A stretch of 64,000 nucleotides of DNA from Opitutia bacterium (GTDB taxonomy: Bacteria > Verrucomicrobiota > Verrucomicrobiia > Opitutales > UBA953), in assembly GCA_947453335.1 (NCBI GenBank), contig CANGFP010000003.1, positions 62,001 through 126,000 of the forward strand, read 5' to 3'. The notes below the pieces were generated by a model, which was not told where the DNA came from, did not search any database, and saw only the letters and a list, made by a program, of their open reading frames with translations. Positions 17,966-26,492 of the stretch are shown one piece after another (positions within the stretch are counted from its first letter, which is position 1; each line of letters opens with the position of its first letter). The position numbers and the translations under genes were made by a program.

Positions 17966-18020
17966 CTCGACGCCGCCCTCTACGCGCTCCTCGACTCAAT
18001 CCTCGATTCTCTTCCGCCTC

Positions 18021-19559
18021 CTACAGCGTCTCGATATCCGCCCGGAGCTGCGCGACCTTGGCGCGGATGGCGGCCTGCTCCGCCGGCTTCATGGCCATGG
18101 CCTGTCGCACGGCCATGCCGATGCGGGGGTTGTTCGCGAAGCGTTGCTGATGGCGCAACCAGAAGTCCCAATAGAACGCGTTGAGGGGACAGGCCAGCGG
18201 GCCGAGGCGGTCCTTGGGGTCGTAGCCGCAGCCGGCGCAGTAGTCCGACATCTTCGAGATGTAGCTCGCGGCGCAGGCATAAGGCTTGCTGGCGAGGAAG
18301 CCTCCGTCGGCGTGCTGGCTCATCCCGACGACGTTCGGGAGCTCGACCCATTCGAAGGCATCGATGTACACCCCGAGGAACCATTGCTCGACGGCGCGGG
18401 GATGGATCCCGGCGGTGAGGCAGAAGCTGCCGATGACCATGAGGCGCTGGATGTGGTGCGCGTACGCGGTGCCCAACGACTGGCCGATGGCGTGGCGAAG
18501 GCAGTTCATGCGGGTCTCGCCGGTCCAGAACCAGCCAGGCAGGTCCATCTGGTGGCCGAGGTCGTTGCTGTCCCGGTACGCTGGCATCTTCGCCCAGTAG
18601 ACGCCGCGGATGTACTCGCGCCAGCCGACGATCTGCCGGACGAATCCTTCGGTGGCGGCCAGGGGCACGGCGTCGGGGTCGGCTTCATGTCGACGCACCG
18701 CGGCCTCGGCGACTTCGCGGGGGCTGAGCAGCTTGACATTCAGGGCGAAGGACAGCCGCGAATGGAAGAGGCGGTCAGAGGTGCTGTGCATGGCGTCCTC
18801 GTAGGCTCCGAATTCCGGCAAGCCGCGGGTGATGAACGCGTCCAACTGGGCCAAGGCTTCCACGCGATCACGGGGCCAAGGGAAACGCTCGGCGGACGGC
18901 GAGCCGAAGGTCCGCACCCCGGCGGCCTCGATCTCCGACCAGAGGGCGCGGTGGTCGTGCGCCAGGTCCCACGCGCCCGGCAGGCCGGGGCGCCCCTTCC
19001 ATGGCTGGCGGTTGTCGTGGTCGTAGTTCCACTTGCCGCCGTAAGGCGTACCGTCGCGTTCCATGAGCAGGCCGGTGCGGACGCGCACGGAACGGTAATA
19101 GGACTCCATCAGCCAACGTTTGGCGGCGGGCTGGAAATGCCTGGCGACGCCGTCGCGTGCGTCGAGGAAGTGCTCCGAGGGCGCCATCGTGGCGGGGAGG
19201 CCGCAGGTGCGCGCGAAGGTGGCGAGGTCCTCGTCGAGCCGATGCTCGTCGGGCTCCTGGTATTCGAAACGCCGGGCCCCGACCTCGGCGAAGACCTGCC
19301 GCAGGTTCTCGGCGAACGCCTGGCGGTTGTCCGCGTCGCCGATCCGGAAGTAACGCACCCGATGACCGGCCGCCTGGAGCTGCTCGGCCAGACGCCTCAT
19401 CCCCGCGAAGACCGCGATGACCTTCTGCGCATGGTGCTTCACGTAATCCGTCTCCGACCGCACCTCCATCAGTACGTACGTCACCTGCGGATCGACGCGG
19501 TCGAACCACGAGTGACGGGGGTTGAGCTGGTCGCCCAAGATGAGCCGGACGGTCGCCAT
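18021..19559 (-). CDS. FeS-BCP type cryptochrome/photolyase-related protein
   Basis: A 512-aa flavoprotein of the iron-sulfur bacterial cryptochrome and photolyase group (PhrB/CryB type), which repairs (6-4) photoproducts using FAD and light. Family signatures: LILGDQLNPRHSWF at the start, the KWNYDHDNRQPW block, TEGFVRQIVGWREYIRG, and GWFWTGETRMNCL. Cysteines at SFCLTAG, DYCAGCGY and ACPLNAFYWDF match the four [4Fe-4S] ligands. ATG 19559 gives MATVRLILGDQLNP; an upstream ATG adds only 11 residues. A repeat element follows upstream. Confidence 0.92.
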   Translation of the reverse strand: MATVRLILGDQLNPRHSWFDRVDPQVTYVLMEVRSETDYVKHHAQKVIAVFAGMRRLAEQLQAAGHRVRYFRIGDADNRQAFAENLRQVFAEVGARRFEYQEPDEHRLDEDLATFARTCGLPATMAPSEHFLDARDGVARHFQPAAKRWLMESYYRSVRVRTGLLMERDGTPYGGKWNYDHDNRQPWKGRPGLPGAWDLAHDHRALWSEIEAAGVRTFGSPSAERFPWPRDRVEALAQLDAFITRGLPEFGAYEDAMHSTSDRLFHSRLSFALNVKLLSPREVAEAAVRRHEADPDAVPLAATEGFVRQIVGWREYIRGVYWAKMPAYRDSNDLGHQMDLPGWFWTGETRMNCLRHAIGQSLGTAYAHHIQRLMVIGSFCLTAGIHPRAVEQWFLGVYIDAFEWVELPNVVGMSQHADGGFLASKPYACAASYISKMSDYCAGCGYDPKDRLGPLACPLNAFYWDFWLRHQQRFANNPRIGMAVRQAMAMKPAEQAAIRAKVAQLRADIETL

Positions 19560-19615
19560 GCCCCAACCAGCCCACCCCCGCCCCATTGTCAAAAGACGCA
19601 GCGAGTTTGATCAAG

Positions 19616-19787
19616 GTAGGGTCGGGACGGCGTCACGACCTACTCGGGTTGCGGGGTGTGGGCTGGGGGTTGCGTCTTGTGCCGCGACCTATGGCCGCCT
19701 GCATCGGGTAGGGACGCGACTGCGTCGCGTCCGTTCGCCGATGGAGATCCTCATCAACGCTAGGGCGTGACGCCGTCCCGCCCCTAC
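19616..19787. mobile_element. MITE-like element C
   Basis: 172 bp with 27-bp ends 19616-19642 and 19761-19787, inverted with two mismatches. The first 125 bp (19616-19740) match 20830-20954 with only two differences, in the same orientation. The inside holds GGGTTGCGGGGTGTGGG, TTGTGCCGCGACCTATGGCC and GACGCGACTGCGTCGCGTCC. Confidence 0.75.
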
Positions 19788-19801
19788 CTCATCGCAACCC
19801 T

Positions 19802-19830
19802 CGACGCCTGCTAGTCCCTAGCAGGCGTCG
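19802..19830 (-). terminator. hairpin overlapping the stop codon of the unknown gene
   Basis: Perfect 12-bp stem CGACGCCTGCTA (19802-19813) and TAGCAGGCGTCG (19819-19830), loop GTCCC. It includes the last codons and the TAG of the gene ending at 19818. No T-run follows, so intrinsic termination is uncertain; it might slow ribosomes or stabilise the 3' end. Confidence 0.5.
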
Positions 19831-20561
19831 TACTCATCCACCCAGCCGACGAGGAAGCCGCTGGTACCCGGGTCGCGGGCGAAGTGCAGGCGAAGGACGG
19901 TCTGGCCGTCTTCGGACGGGAGATGCATCTGATGGCGCAACGGGAGGTTCCGGCCGCGGTGGCGGATCGCCATGACGGGCGCGTAGGTCTGGAGGAGCTG
20001 GTTGACGCGGTCCATCTTGTCCGCGGCCTCCGCGCCACCATGCAGGAGCAGGGTCGGGATGGCGGCCAGGAGCGAGAGCTCGGACTTGATCTCGGCCTCA
20101 TCGTCCCAAAGGCAATCCAGGCCGCTTTCGACCGCGGTCGGCAGGATCTGCAGGCTACCGAGGGGAGGCTTCGCGGCGAAATCCAGTAGCATGTGCCCGA
20201 CCGAGCGGTCCTCGAACGGCATGAGGCTGCCCTTACCCTTGCACGGCACGGGTTCGACGTCCAAGCCCAGCGCCGCGACGAGACGGTCGAGCAGCGCCTG
20301 GTCGCCCTGCCGGTAGCGCAGGGCCAGGCGGATGCCCATGGACGCCGCGGTGAAGTTGCAGTAGGACATGAGGATGTCGCCGTGCTGGTCCAGGCCCATG
20401 ACGCGGAACAACGACGGATCGGGCCCGACGATGAAGCTGCCGTTCAGGACCGGGTCCTTGGCGACGGCCTCTTCGATGAGGGCGCGGAACGTGGCCGCCC
20501 GCATCGTCGTGCTGAAGCACACCGTGCGGATGGCGAGGGGGGAGGATTTCTTGATGCTCAT
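19818..20561 (-). CDS. hypothetical protein, cassette bracketed by direct repeats
   Basis: A 247-aa soluble protein I do not recognise. It has a mixed alpha/beta composition with segments such as VCFSTTMRAATFRALIEEA, LNGSFIVGPDPSLFRVMGL and FLVGWVDEYDAC at the C-terminus; no signal peptide or membrane helix. The wording VMGLDQHGDILMSY and the closing GFLVGWVDE loosely suggest a small-molecule or light/redox sensor fold, but this is not a basis for a function. It stands alone, with element C downstream and element D upstream, both in the same orientation. Confidence 0.72.
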   Translation of the reverse strand: MSIKKSSPLAIRTVCFSTTMRAATFRALIEEAVAKDPVLNGSFIVGPDPSLFRVMGLDQHGDILMSYCNFTAASMGIRLALRYRQGDQALLDRLVAALGLDVEPVPCKGKGSLMPFEDRSVGHMLLDFAAKPPLGSLQILPTAVESGLDCLWDDEAEIKSELSLLAAIPTLLLHGGAEAADKMDRVNQLLQTYAPVMAIRHRGRNLPLRHQMHLPSEDGQTVLRLHFARDPGTSGFLVGWVDEYDAC

Positions 20562-20829
20562 AAGGTGGTGAAGGAGGTCGGGTCGGAAAAAGGGACGGAC
20601 GGGGGGCCGGCGCCGCTTCGGACGGGAAGCGGACGCACGGGGACTCGCGCCCTGGTGGGCGTTGGATCGAGTTCCTGAGGGCTTTAGGCGGCCTTTCGGT
20701 CGGATGACCTATCGGGCTGGGCCTGTGGGCTTGGTTTGCTCAGGACGCCAAGCATCCTTCAGATTCTTCTAACATTGTCGAGTAAAAACGTCGGCGACCG
20801 TGAACAAACCGTGGACGTTTTTGCCTCCG
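20562..20829. other. upstream region with A/T-flanked inverted repeat
   Basis: No gene seen. AAAAACGTC (20784-20792) and GACGTTTTT (20814-20822) form a perfect 9-bp inverted repeat with a 21-nt spacer, close to element D. It could be a weak terminator for the SNF2 gene reading leftward or a regulator site for the unknown gene; neither is established. Confidence 0.4.
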
Positions 20830-21006
20830 GTAGGGTCGGGACGGCGTCACGACCTACTCGGGTTGCGGGGTGTGGGTTGGGGGTTGCGTCTTGTGCCGCG
20901 ACCTATGGCCGACTGCATCGGGTAGGGACGCGACTGCGTCGCGTCCGTTCGCCGAACGACACACGTATCTCGATTACCCTAGGGCGTGACGCCGTCGCGT
21001 CCCTAC
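20830..21006. mobile_element. MITE-like element D
   Basis: 177 bp with ends 20830-20856 and 20980-21006, inverted with three mismatches in 27. Near-identical to element C over its first 125 bp. C-rich CTCAACCCTCACCCC follows directly and ends 10 bp before the SNF2 stop codon. Confidence 0.75.
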
Positions 21007-21043
21007 CTCACCTCAACCCTCACCCCGCAACCCTCATCTCAGC

Positions 21044-23200
21044 CTAAGCGATGGCCTTGCGCAGTTCCTCCATCGCCGCGCCGCCGGCGTCGGTCGCCAT
21101 GGCGCTGGCGTCGGACACGGAACTGCGGTGAGCGTAGTCCTCGAAGAGCTTGGCCTTCTCGGCGATGAGCAGCACGAGGGCTTCGTCGACGGTACCTTTC
21201 GCGATGAGGCGGTGGGCGTTGACCTTGCGGGTCTGGCCCATGCGGCGGACGCGCGCGATGGCCTGGCGTTCGGTGGAGGGCTTGAACTGAGGCTCCATGA
21301 GGACCACGACCTGCGCGCACTGTAGATTGATGCCGACGCCGCCGGCTTCTATCTGCAGGGCGATGACCCCGAAGCCTTCCTGCGCGGCGAAGCGGTCGAG
21401 GACGAGCTGGCGTTCCTCCGCCGCGATGGAGCCGTGGATCTGCGGGCAACCGCCGACGAGCAGGCCGACCTCGTCGAGGACCTGCCGGAAGAACGAGAAG
21501 ACCGCGACCTTGCGCCCGTCCGCCTTGTAGCCGTCGAGCAGCTCGCGCAGGCGGTCGAACTTCGCCGACTGGCGGTTCCCGGCCCCGATCGTCGCCGCGA
21601 GGCGACGGTTCATGAGGTTGTCGGGACACGCCAGGTAGGCCGTGCGGTCCTCGGGTTCTAAGGCGATGACCTCGTCGGTCTCGGTGAGGTCGGGCAGTTC
21701 GGTGAGGACGTCGGCCTGGGTGCGCCGCAGGTAGACCGGCGCCAGCTGGGTGCGGACCTCCGCGGGCGCGGGGCGGACCTGCCTGAGCAATCCCGCGACC
21801 TCGGGCCCGATGTTCGGCTGGACGGTGGTGACGAGCGTCTGCAGTTCTTCCAGGCGGTTCTCGAGGGCCGTGCCCGACATGAAGACCACGTATTCGGCCA
21901 TTCCGCAGAGCCGCTTCACGGACTGCGTGCGCTGCGCGGATGGGTTCTTGACCGAATGCGCCTCGTCGACCGCGAGGAGGTCGACCGCGTCGATGCCGTC
22001 CACCAACCGCCCCAACGTCGTGTAGGTCGTGATGGCCACCCCGCCCTCGCGGCGCCACTGGGCAAGCTCGTCGTCGCGGTCGTAGCCATGCACCACGATC
22101 GGGCTGAGCTTCGTGTGCTTGCGCACCTCGCGCTCCCAGTTGATGAGCACGCTGTTGGGCGCCACGACGAAGAACCGCTTCTTCCCTTGGGCCGCGAGGT
22201 GGCACATCGCGGCCAGCACCTGGATCGTCTTACCTAAACCCATGTCGTCGCCCAGCAACGCGCGCTTCTGGTGGATCACGTACTGCGTACCGAACTGCTG
22301 GTAACGCCGCAGGTTGGCCGTCATCAGGCTCAGGTCGATGGACGTCGCCTCGACCGCGTCGGCGATGGCGGCGGGCAGCCCACCGCGCATGTCCGGCCCC
22401 GCCAGCACGCCCTTGGCGACGACCTTGGGCGGCAGCATTCCTTCAAGCAGGGCGACGAAGGACGCCGCGTTGTCGGCGTAACGCTTCCAGACCGAAGCAG
22501 GGTCGAAGGTCAGCCGCTGGGCGTAGTCGGCGAGTCCCTTGGCCTCGCCCTCGACCCAGCGCAGGTTCTTCTCGATCGCCTCGGACGCGTAGGTCAGCTC
22601 CTCGCGGGCCGCGCCTGAGAAGACCTGCTGGCTCACACGCGTCCGGGCCTGCAGGGCCGCCAGACGTTCCGTCGCGTCCTTATGGCGGATCTCCGCCTCC
22701 TGGATCCGCGGCGGCAGCTCGCGCACCAACGCCTCGTAGCGCGCCAGCGCCAGCAGCAACCGATCGTCGGACTTCCGGCGCGCATCCGGGTCGGGCAGCA
22801 ACCGCGCGCGACCGCGGGCCGCCTCCTGGAAAGCCGCGAAACCCTTGAGCGCGGACTCCGCCGTCACCTCGCCGATGCCGCGGAAACGCTGGAGCGAGAA
22901 AGACGTATGCTTGGCCAGGTCGGACACCCGGCGGAAACCGGCGTTCTGCAGCGGACCCACCGAAGCCCCGTAGTCCTTCAGCTCGGCGATGTCCGTCGAA
23001 CGCATCTCCCCCTCGATGGACTCCTGCAGACAAGCCTCGGCCGCCGCCACGATCTCGACGCGCGCGGACGGCAGCGCCTGGGACAGACGCCGCATCTGGG
23101 CCGCCGCCCCCGCCGCCGCCTGATGGACGCGGCTCGCCCCGGAACGGACCACTAAGGCCAGCCCCACCCCCGAGAAAAATCGCGCAATCCCGCCGAACAT
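21044..23200 (-). CDS. SNF2 family DEAD/DEAH-box helicase with HhH motif
   Basis: A 718-aa Swi2/Snf2-type ATPase, which translocates on duplex DNA. An N-terminal helical region with a helix-hairpin-helix-like motif (FRRVSDLAKHTSF...FRGIGEVTAES, about 88-117) precedes Walker A DDMGLGKT (318-325), motif II DEAH (412-415), GTALENRLEEL, and in the second RecA lobe GGVGINLQCAQVVVLMEP, QAIARVRRMGQTRKVNAHRL. No SWIM zinc domain is seen, and no nuclease is attached. Start at ATG 23200 is the first in frame. It follows the srf-like operon on the same strand after a 58-bp gap and might be its last gene, but its higher GC and the gap leave that open. Confidence 0.88.
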   Translation of the reverse strand: MFGGIARFFSGVGLALVVRSGASRVHQAAAGAAAQMRRLSQALPSARVEIVAAAEACLQESIEGEMRSTDIAELKDYGASVGPLQNAGFRRVSDLAKHTSFSLQRFRGIGEVTAESALKGFAAFQEAARGRARLLPDPDARRKSDDRLLLALARYEALVRELPPRIQEAEIRHKDATERLAALQARTRVSQQVFSGAAREELTYASEAIEKNLRWVEGEAKGLADYAQRLTFDPASVWKRYADNAASFVALLEGMLPPKVVAKGVLAGPDMRGGLPAAIADAVEATSIDLSLMTANLRRYQQFGTQYVIHQKRALLGDDMGLGKTIQVLAAMCHLAAQGKKRFFVVAPNSVLINWEREVRKHTKLSPIVVHGYDRDDELAQWRREGGVAITTYTTLGRLVDGIDAVDLLAVDEAHSVKNPSAQRTQSVKRLCGMAEYVVFMSGTALENRLEELQTLVTTVQPNIGPEVAGLLRQVRPAPAEVRTQLAPVYLRRTQADVLTELPDLTETDEVIALEPEDRTAYLACPDNLMNRRLAATIGAGNRQSAKFDRLRELLDGYKADGRKVAVFSFFRQVLDEVGLLVGGCPQIHGSIAAEERQLVLDRFAAQEGFGVIALQIEAGGVGINLQCAQVVVLMEPQFKPSTERQAIARVRRMGQTRKVNAHRLIAKGTVDEALVLLIAEKAKLFEDYAHRSSVSDASAMATDAGGAAMEELRKAIA

Positions 23201-23258
23201 AATCAGAAGCCCCTACTCTGCCCGACCACATCGCCGGAGCCAGCAGTAATCTTGAAAA

Positions 23259-23438
23259 TCAAAAAACAGCCCGACAGGCCTTCATAATCAGGCCGAAGAC
23301 GATGATACCACCAAGCATAATCAAAAATCCGATACCGTAGTTAGCCCATCCCCCTGCTCGTTGAGCTTTGGTATTCATCACGAGTGCGACGAAACCTATT
23401 GCCCCTGCCATGCACACATATTCACCGATGCCCTTCAT
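23259..23438 (-). CDS. 59-aa membrane peptide with two predicted helices
   Basis: A short frame starting ATG 23438 (MKGIGEYVCMAGAIGFVALV) and ending TGA 23259. It has two hydrophobic stretches (about 8-22 and 34-51) separated by the polar NTKAQRAGGWANY, and a basic end. It lies 31 bp after the stop of the GYF-like coiled-coil gene in the same direction, which makes it a likely member of that operon. No homologue is recognised. Evidence is the clean membrane topology plus operon position; a weak AAGG lies upstream. Confidence 0.55.
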   Translation of the reverse strand: MKGIGEYVCMAGAIGFVALVMNTKAQRAGGWANYGIGFLIMLGGIIVFGLIMKACRAVF

Positions 23439-23469
23439 AAATTGATTTTAAAACCTTGATCAGCAGCGG

Positions 23470-24489
23470 CTACTTTTTGGTTTCTGGCGGGCAAATATAT
23501 GCCACGGGCTTGAATTTACCAAAATCGAGTGAAGCGGGAACAATGGCAATATTGTCGTTCTCATGGAACTCATAATCATCAATCTTAAGCTTCGTCCAGA
23601 CGGCAGGCTCTACCTTGAATGATTTCTCCAGCACAGAGCCGTCTGCCCTAGTGACCTTAAAACGTAAATTAATGACCGACCTGCTCGTATTGATGTATTC
23701 AAAGTCATACCAATCTCTGCCTAGGACGGCCGTCCGCGGAACAAACTTGCAAAGCAACGGCATTGTTTCCCTGACATCCGTTAAGTCGGCGGATAGTTTG
23801 GCCGCTTTAGCGCGCTCGACATCCAAAGCATTCCTCAAGCTTTCGGTCTCCGCCTTGATCTGCTCACGGACGGCCTCCAACGCGGATGCTTTTGCATCTT
23901 CGGCAGCCTTTTTATCCCTTAAAGCGGTGCCTCTGTCTGCGATTGCAGTGGCAAGCTTGTTCTTCATGTCCACAACCTCCTGTCGACACTGAGCAGCAAG
24001 CTTATCGGCGCTCTCCTTTAAAGCGACTGCATCCTTCGTCTTTGCGGCTGCAGCTTCCTTGGCCTTTTCCGACTCAGCTAAGGCAATTTTGATCCTCTGC
24101 GCCGCATCGGCCTTCGCATCTTCAGCCATTTTCTGAGAGTCCGCAACCTTCACGCTTTCGACATAACGCGGCCAAGCCTGGTCCCATGCCAGCAAGGCAA
24201 TACCAACGAGAAAGAAAGCACCTCCTAAAACACCCCACAAGTTGGTGCGCCGAGCGGCCTTAGTTAGATTCTGTCGTCCCTCCCGAGGTGTAATATTAAA
24301 CTCTGGGAAGTCTTTCACACGCGCCCACAGTTCATCCTTCTCAAGGACTGCGAACCCAAGGCGACGAAGGTCGTCGTCGGAGTTGATGCGGTTCTCGCGA
24401 AGCCAGGCGACGATTTCAGCAAAGTCTCCCTGCTTCTCGATACGTCCGTTGCGGGACTTGATGCAATAGATGGGCTTGTCTTGGTTCAT
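23470..24489 (-). CDS. membrane-anchored coiled-coil protein with N-terminal GYF-like domain
   Basis: A 339-aa protein. Residues about 5-65 (IYCIKSRNGRIEKQ...IVAWLRENRINSDDDLRRLG...LWARVKDFPEF) follow the pattern of GYF_2-type domains, which bind proline-rich partners. A transmembrane helix (84-103) comes next, then a long alanine/lysine-rich coiled coil (about 110-240), then a beta-rich C-terminal domain (about 250-339). Predicted topology puts the GYF-like domain inside and the coiled coil outside. It overlaps the upstream proline-rich gene by 4 bp (ATGA), so a direct interaction between the GYF-like domain and that proline-rich protein is a natural guess. Confidence 0.75.
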   Translation of the reverse strand: MNQDKPIYCIKSRNGRIEKQGDFAEIVAWLRENRINSDDDLRRLGFAVLEKDELWARVKDFPEFNITPREGRQNLTKAARRTNLWGVLGGAFFLVGIALLAWDQAWPRYVESVKVADSQKMAEDAKADAAQRIKIALAESEKAKEAAAAKTKDAVALKESADKLAAQCRQEVVDMKNKLATAIADRGTALRDKKAAEDAKASALEAVREQIKAETESLRNALDVERAKAAKLSADLTDVRETMPLLCKFVPRTAVLGRDWYDFEYINTSRSVINLRFKVTRADGSVLEKSFKVEPAVWTKLKIDDYEFHENDNIAIVPASLDFGKFKPVAYICPPETKK

Positions 24490-26489
24490 GCGAGTTTCTT
24501 ATCGATTTTCTCAGGAGACTCAGGCTTGGGCTGAGGCTCGGGCTCAACGGGCGAATCAGTAGACCGAGAGGGCGTCTTCTTGGCCGGTCCAAACTTGTTC
24601 TTCGGGGTCACAACTTTGTCCGAATCGACAGTTAGAGTCTTCGTGATGCCCTCATGCACGGCAGCATCAGCAGAACCATATTCGACATGAATTTCATGTT
24701 CACCCGCCGAAAGGCGTTGCTTGAAGAAGCCGGAAGGGAAAACTTCGACCGACTTTCCGTCGACGGTCACCCGGTCAATCTTTGTCCCTGCCCCAAGCTG
24801 TACAGAAAACTCGATGTCCTGCGCGTCGCTGCCGTCGACCACCGTTTCCTTGATCACGGAGAGATCTGGCTGATTCAGCAGACGTGGCTGGCTATCCAGC
24901 TTGTTCGGAAGTTTCCGGGGCCCAGCAGGCCTCTGGGATTCAGCCTTCGGCTCCTTTTCGCCAGGAGTGGTCATCTGACCGCTTGGTGCGGAGTCACCCT
25001 TATCGGGCGCATTCTCGTCAGGCTTACCACCATTCAGAGTCATCTTCTCGTTGGCACGGCCTTCCTGAGAGGGCTCGACTGTCGTGGACCTCCCTTCAGT
25101 CCCGGCAGGATTCTTGCCAGGAGAAACTTCAAGTTGGCCTTCGATGCGACCAGGGGTGATAGTCTCGCCCTTCATCGGGCCAGGCTTACTCTCACTGCCC
25201 GCGATGGGCTCCTCGCCTTCCTTCTTCTTCAAAGGGTCAAAGGGGGTCGCCGGTATGGGCTTTCCTTCGGTTTCAGAACTCAAGCCACCAGGTGTCGAGT
25301 TACCACCTGGCAAGGGCTTGCCTTCTTGCTCCATGTTAGGTCCAGTGGGCTTAAAGGGAGTAATCACGGTCAAAGGCTCCCACGGATTTCCAGGATGACT
25401 TGGGGCACCAGGGTTTCGTTCGCCAGTCGTGCCGCCTGGTAGTCCATCGATGACAACGGGCGCAGGTTTAGTGCCTTCGCCCGGCTTATCGACCGAGCCT
25501 TTGCCATGACTGGGCGTGATCACTACAATTACGGGCGGTGGCTTAGGCGCGTCTTGAACCAAAATCGCCTTAGGCTTCGCTTCAGACTTATACAGCAAAC
25601 CCCAGAGGGTCGACTGAGTCACCTGCAACGTAGCATTACGCAGGCCAGGTTCGCCCCACAGTACCGGGGGCTCGAAATCATTGGAAGCAGCAGGCTGACC
25701 GCGGTCAAAGGTCCATTGATAGGCAGTCTGCCCCCAAACCCAGTCTTGATCAAAGCCGGACTTGTTCACCGGATGCGTGGGAACCGTCGCTTGCGCTGAG
25801 AGTTCGAAATCTACGACCGGACGCGGCAGGCAAACCCATGCGATGAGCAAAAGGGCGAGGCAAGTGAGCACGAACACCCCGAATGCCTTTAACCACAGCA
25901 TGAACTGCCCGTTAGCTTCGTCACGGTCCGATTCGACACGCGCACCGACTTCGAAAATGGCCTGCTCAGGAGAAAGGCTGATGAAATCGGCCCCGCCAAC
26001 CGGCTCTAGGCCCCAGAGGATGAAGAGACGGGGACGCGAATACCAATGGGGTCGATAGATACGATAGGCCGCCGGGTAGCGCTCGACCGACGGAGGACCG
26101 AACTTGATGATGAAGTTCCTGAAGTCGTCAGGAATGTCCGTGCGATCGGCGAGACGCTTGAAGGACTGCCAGGTGTTCAGGAAGCGCAACCATTCGCGAC
26201 GTGGGATGCGCTCGCCTGGACGCAAAGCCTTGGTCTTCCCCAAGACTTCGACGCCTTCGATGTGTTTCGTGAACACAACGCGGTTTCCGTTGTCTGAAAA
26301 CTCCGCCTGCGGAAAAAACTCACCGAAAGCGCCTTCGACCCGCAAGAGATGCTGGTACGTGGGCTGCCAGTAGAGGTGCTGGTTCCCGACATCGACGCGG
26401 AGGGCACGGAAATTCGCCACGCCGGGTTCGTTGACGAACAAGATGCCACCTGACTTCGGGGCTTGGGACTGGGGGAGCACGTTAGGCAT
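24486..26489 (-). CDS. proline-rich single-pass membrane protein of the srf-like operon
   Basis: A 667-aa protein I cannot assign to a family. Residues 1-190 are a soluble domain rich in aromatic residues, with KFGPPSVERYPAAYRIYRP and SRPRLFILWGLEP. A transmembrane helix (199-221) follows. Residues about 310-535 are a Pro/Gly/Lys/Glu-rich low-complexity linker with many KPGxxxGxxxxP units. The last 130 residues contain a small beta-sandwich-like domain (VQLGAGTKIDRVTVDGKSVE, RLSAGEHEIHVEYG), resembling PEGA or Ig-like repeats, and a proline-rich tail. The gene starts 3 bp after the preceding stop and overlaps the next start. Confidence 0.75.
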   Translation of the reverse strand: MPNVLPQSQAPKSGGILFVNEPGVANFRALRVDVGNQHLYWQPTYQHLLRVEGAFGEFFPQAEFSDNGNRVVFTKHIEGVEVLGKTKALRPGERIPRREWLRFLNTWQSFKRLADRTDIPDDFRNFIIKFGPPSVERYPAAYRIYRPHWYSRPRLFILWGLEPVGGADFISLSPEQAIFEVGARVESDRDEANGQFMLWLKAFGVFVLTCLALLLIAWVCLPRPVVDFELSAQATVPTHPVNKSGFDQDWVWGQTAYQWTFDRGQPAASNDFEPPVLWGEPGLRNATLQVTQSTLWGLLYKSEAKPKAILVQDAPKPPPVIVVITPSHGKGSVDKPGEGTKPAPVVIDGLPGGTTGERNPGAPSHPGNPWEPLTVITPFKPTGPNMEQEGKPLPGGNSTPGGLSSETEGKPIPATPFDPLKKKEGEEPIAGSESKPGPMKGETITPGRIEGQLEVSPGKNPAGTEGRSTTVEPSQEGRANEKMTLNGGKPDENAPDKGDSAPSGQMTTPGEKEPKAESQRPAGPRKLPNKLDSQPRLLNQPDLSVIKETVVDGSDAQDIEFSVQLGAGTKIDRVTVDGKSVEVFPSGFFKQRLSAGEHEIHVEYGSADAAVHEGITKTLTVDSDKVVTPKNKFGPAKKTPSRSTDSPVEPEPQPKPESPEKIDKKLA

Positions 26490-26492
26490 GGA

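Noticed and set aside
14226..19610. A 1794-codon open frame on the plus strand
   Set aside because: It is antisense to the M24 peptidase, the DPP4-type peptidase and the photolyase, all with clear catalytic motifs. Long antisense frames are expected in GC-rich coding DNA; its composition (Gly/Val/Ala/Arg/Asp) is that of a shadow.
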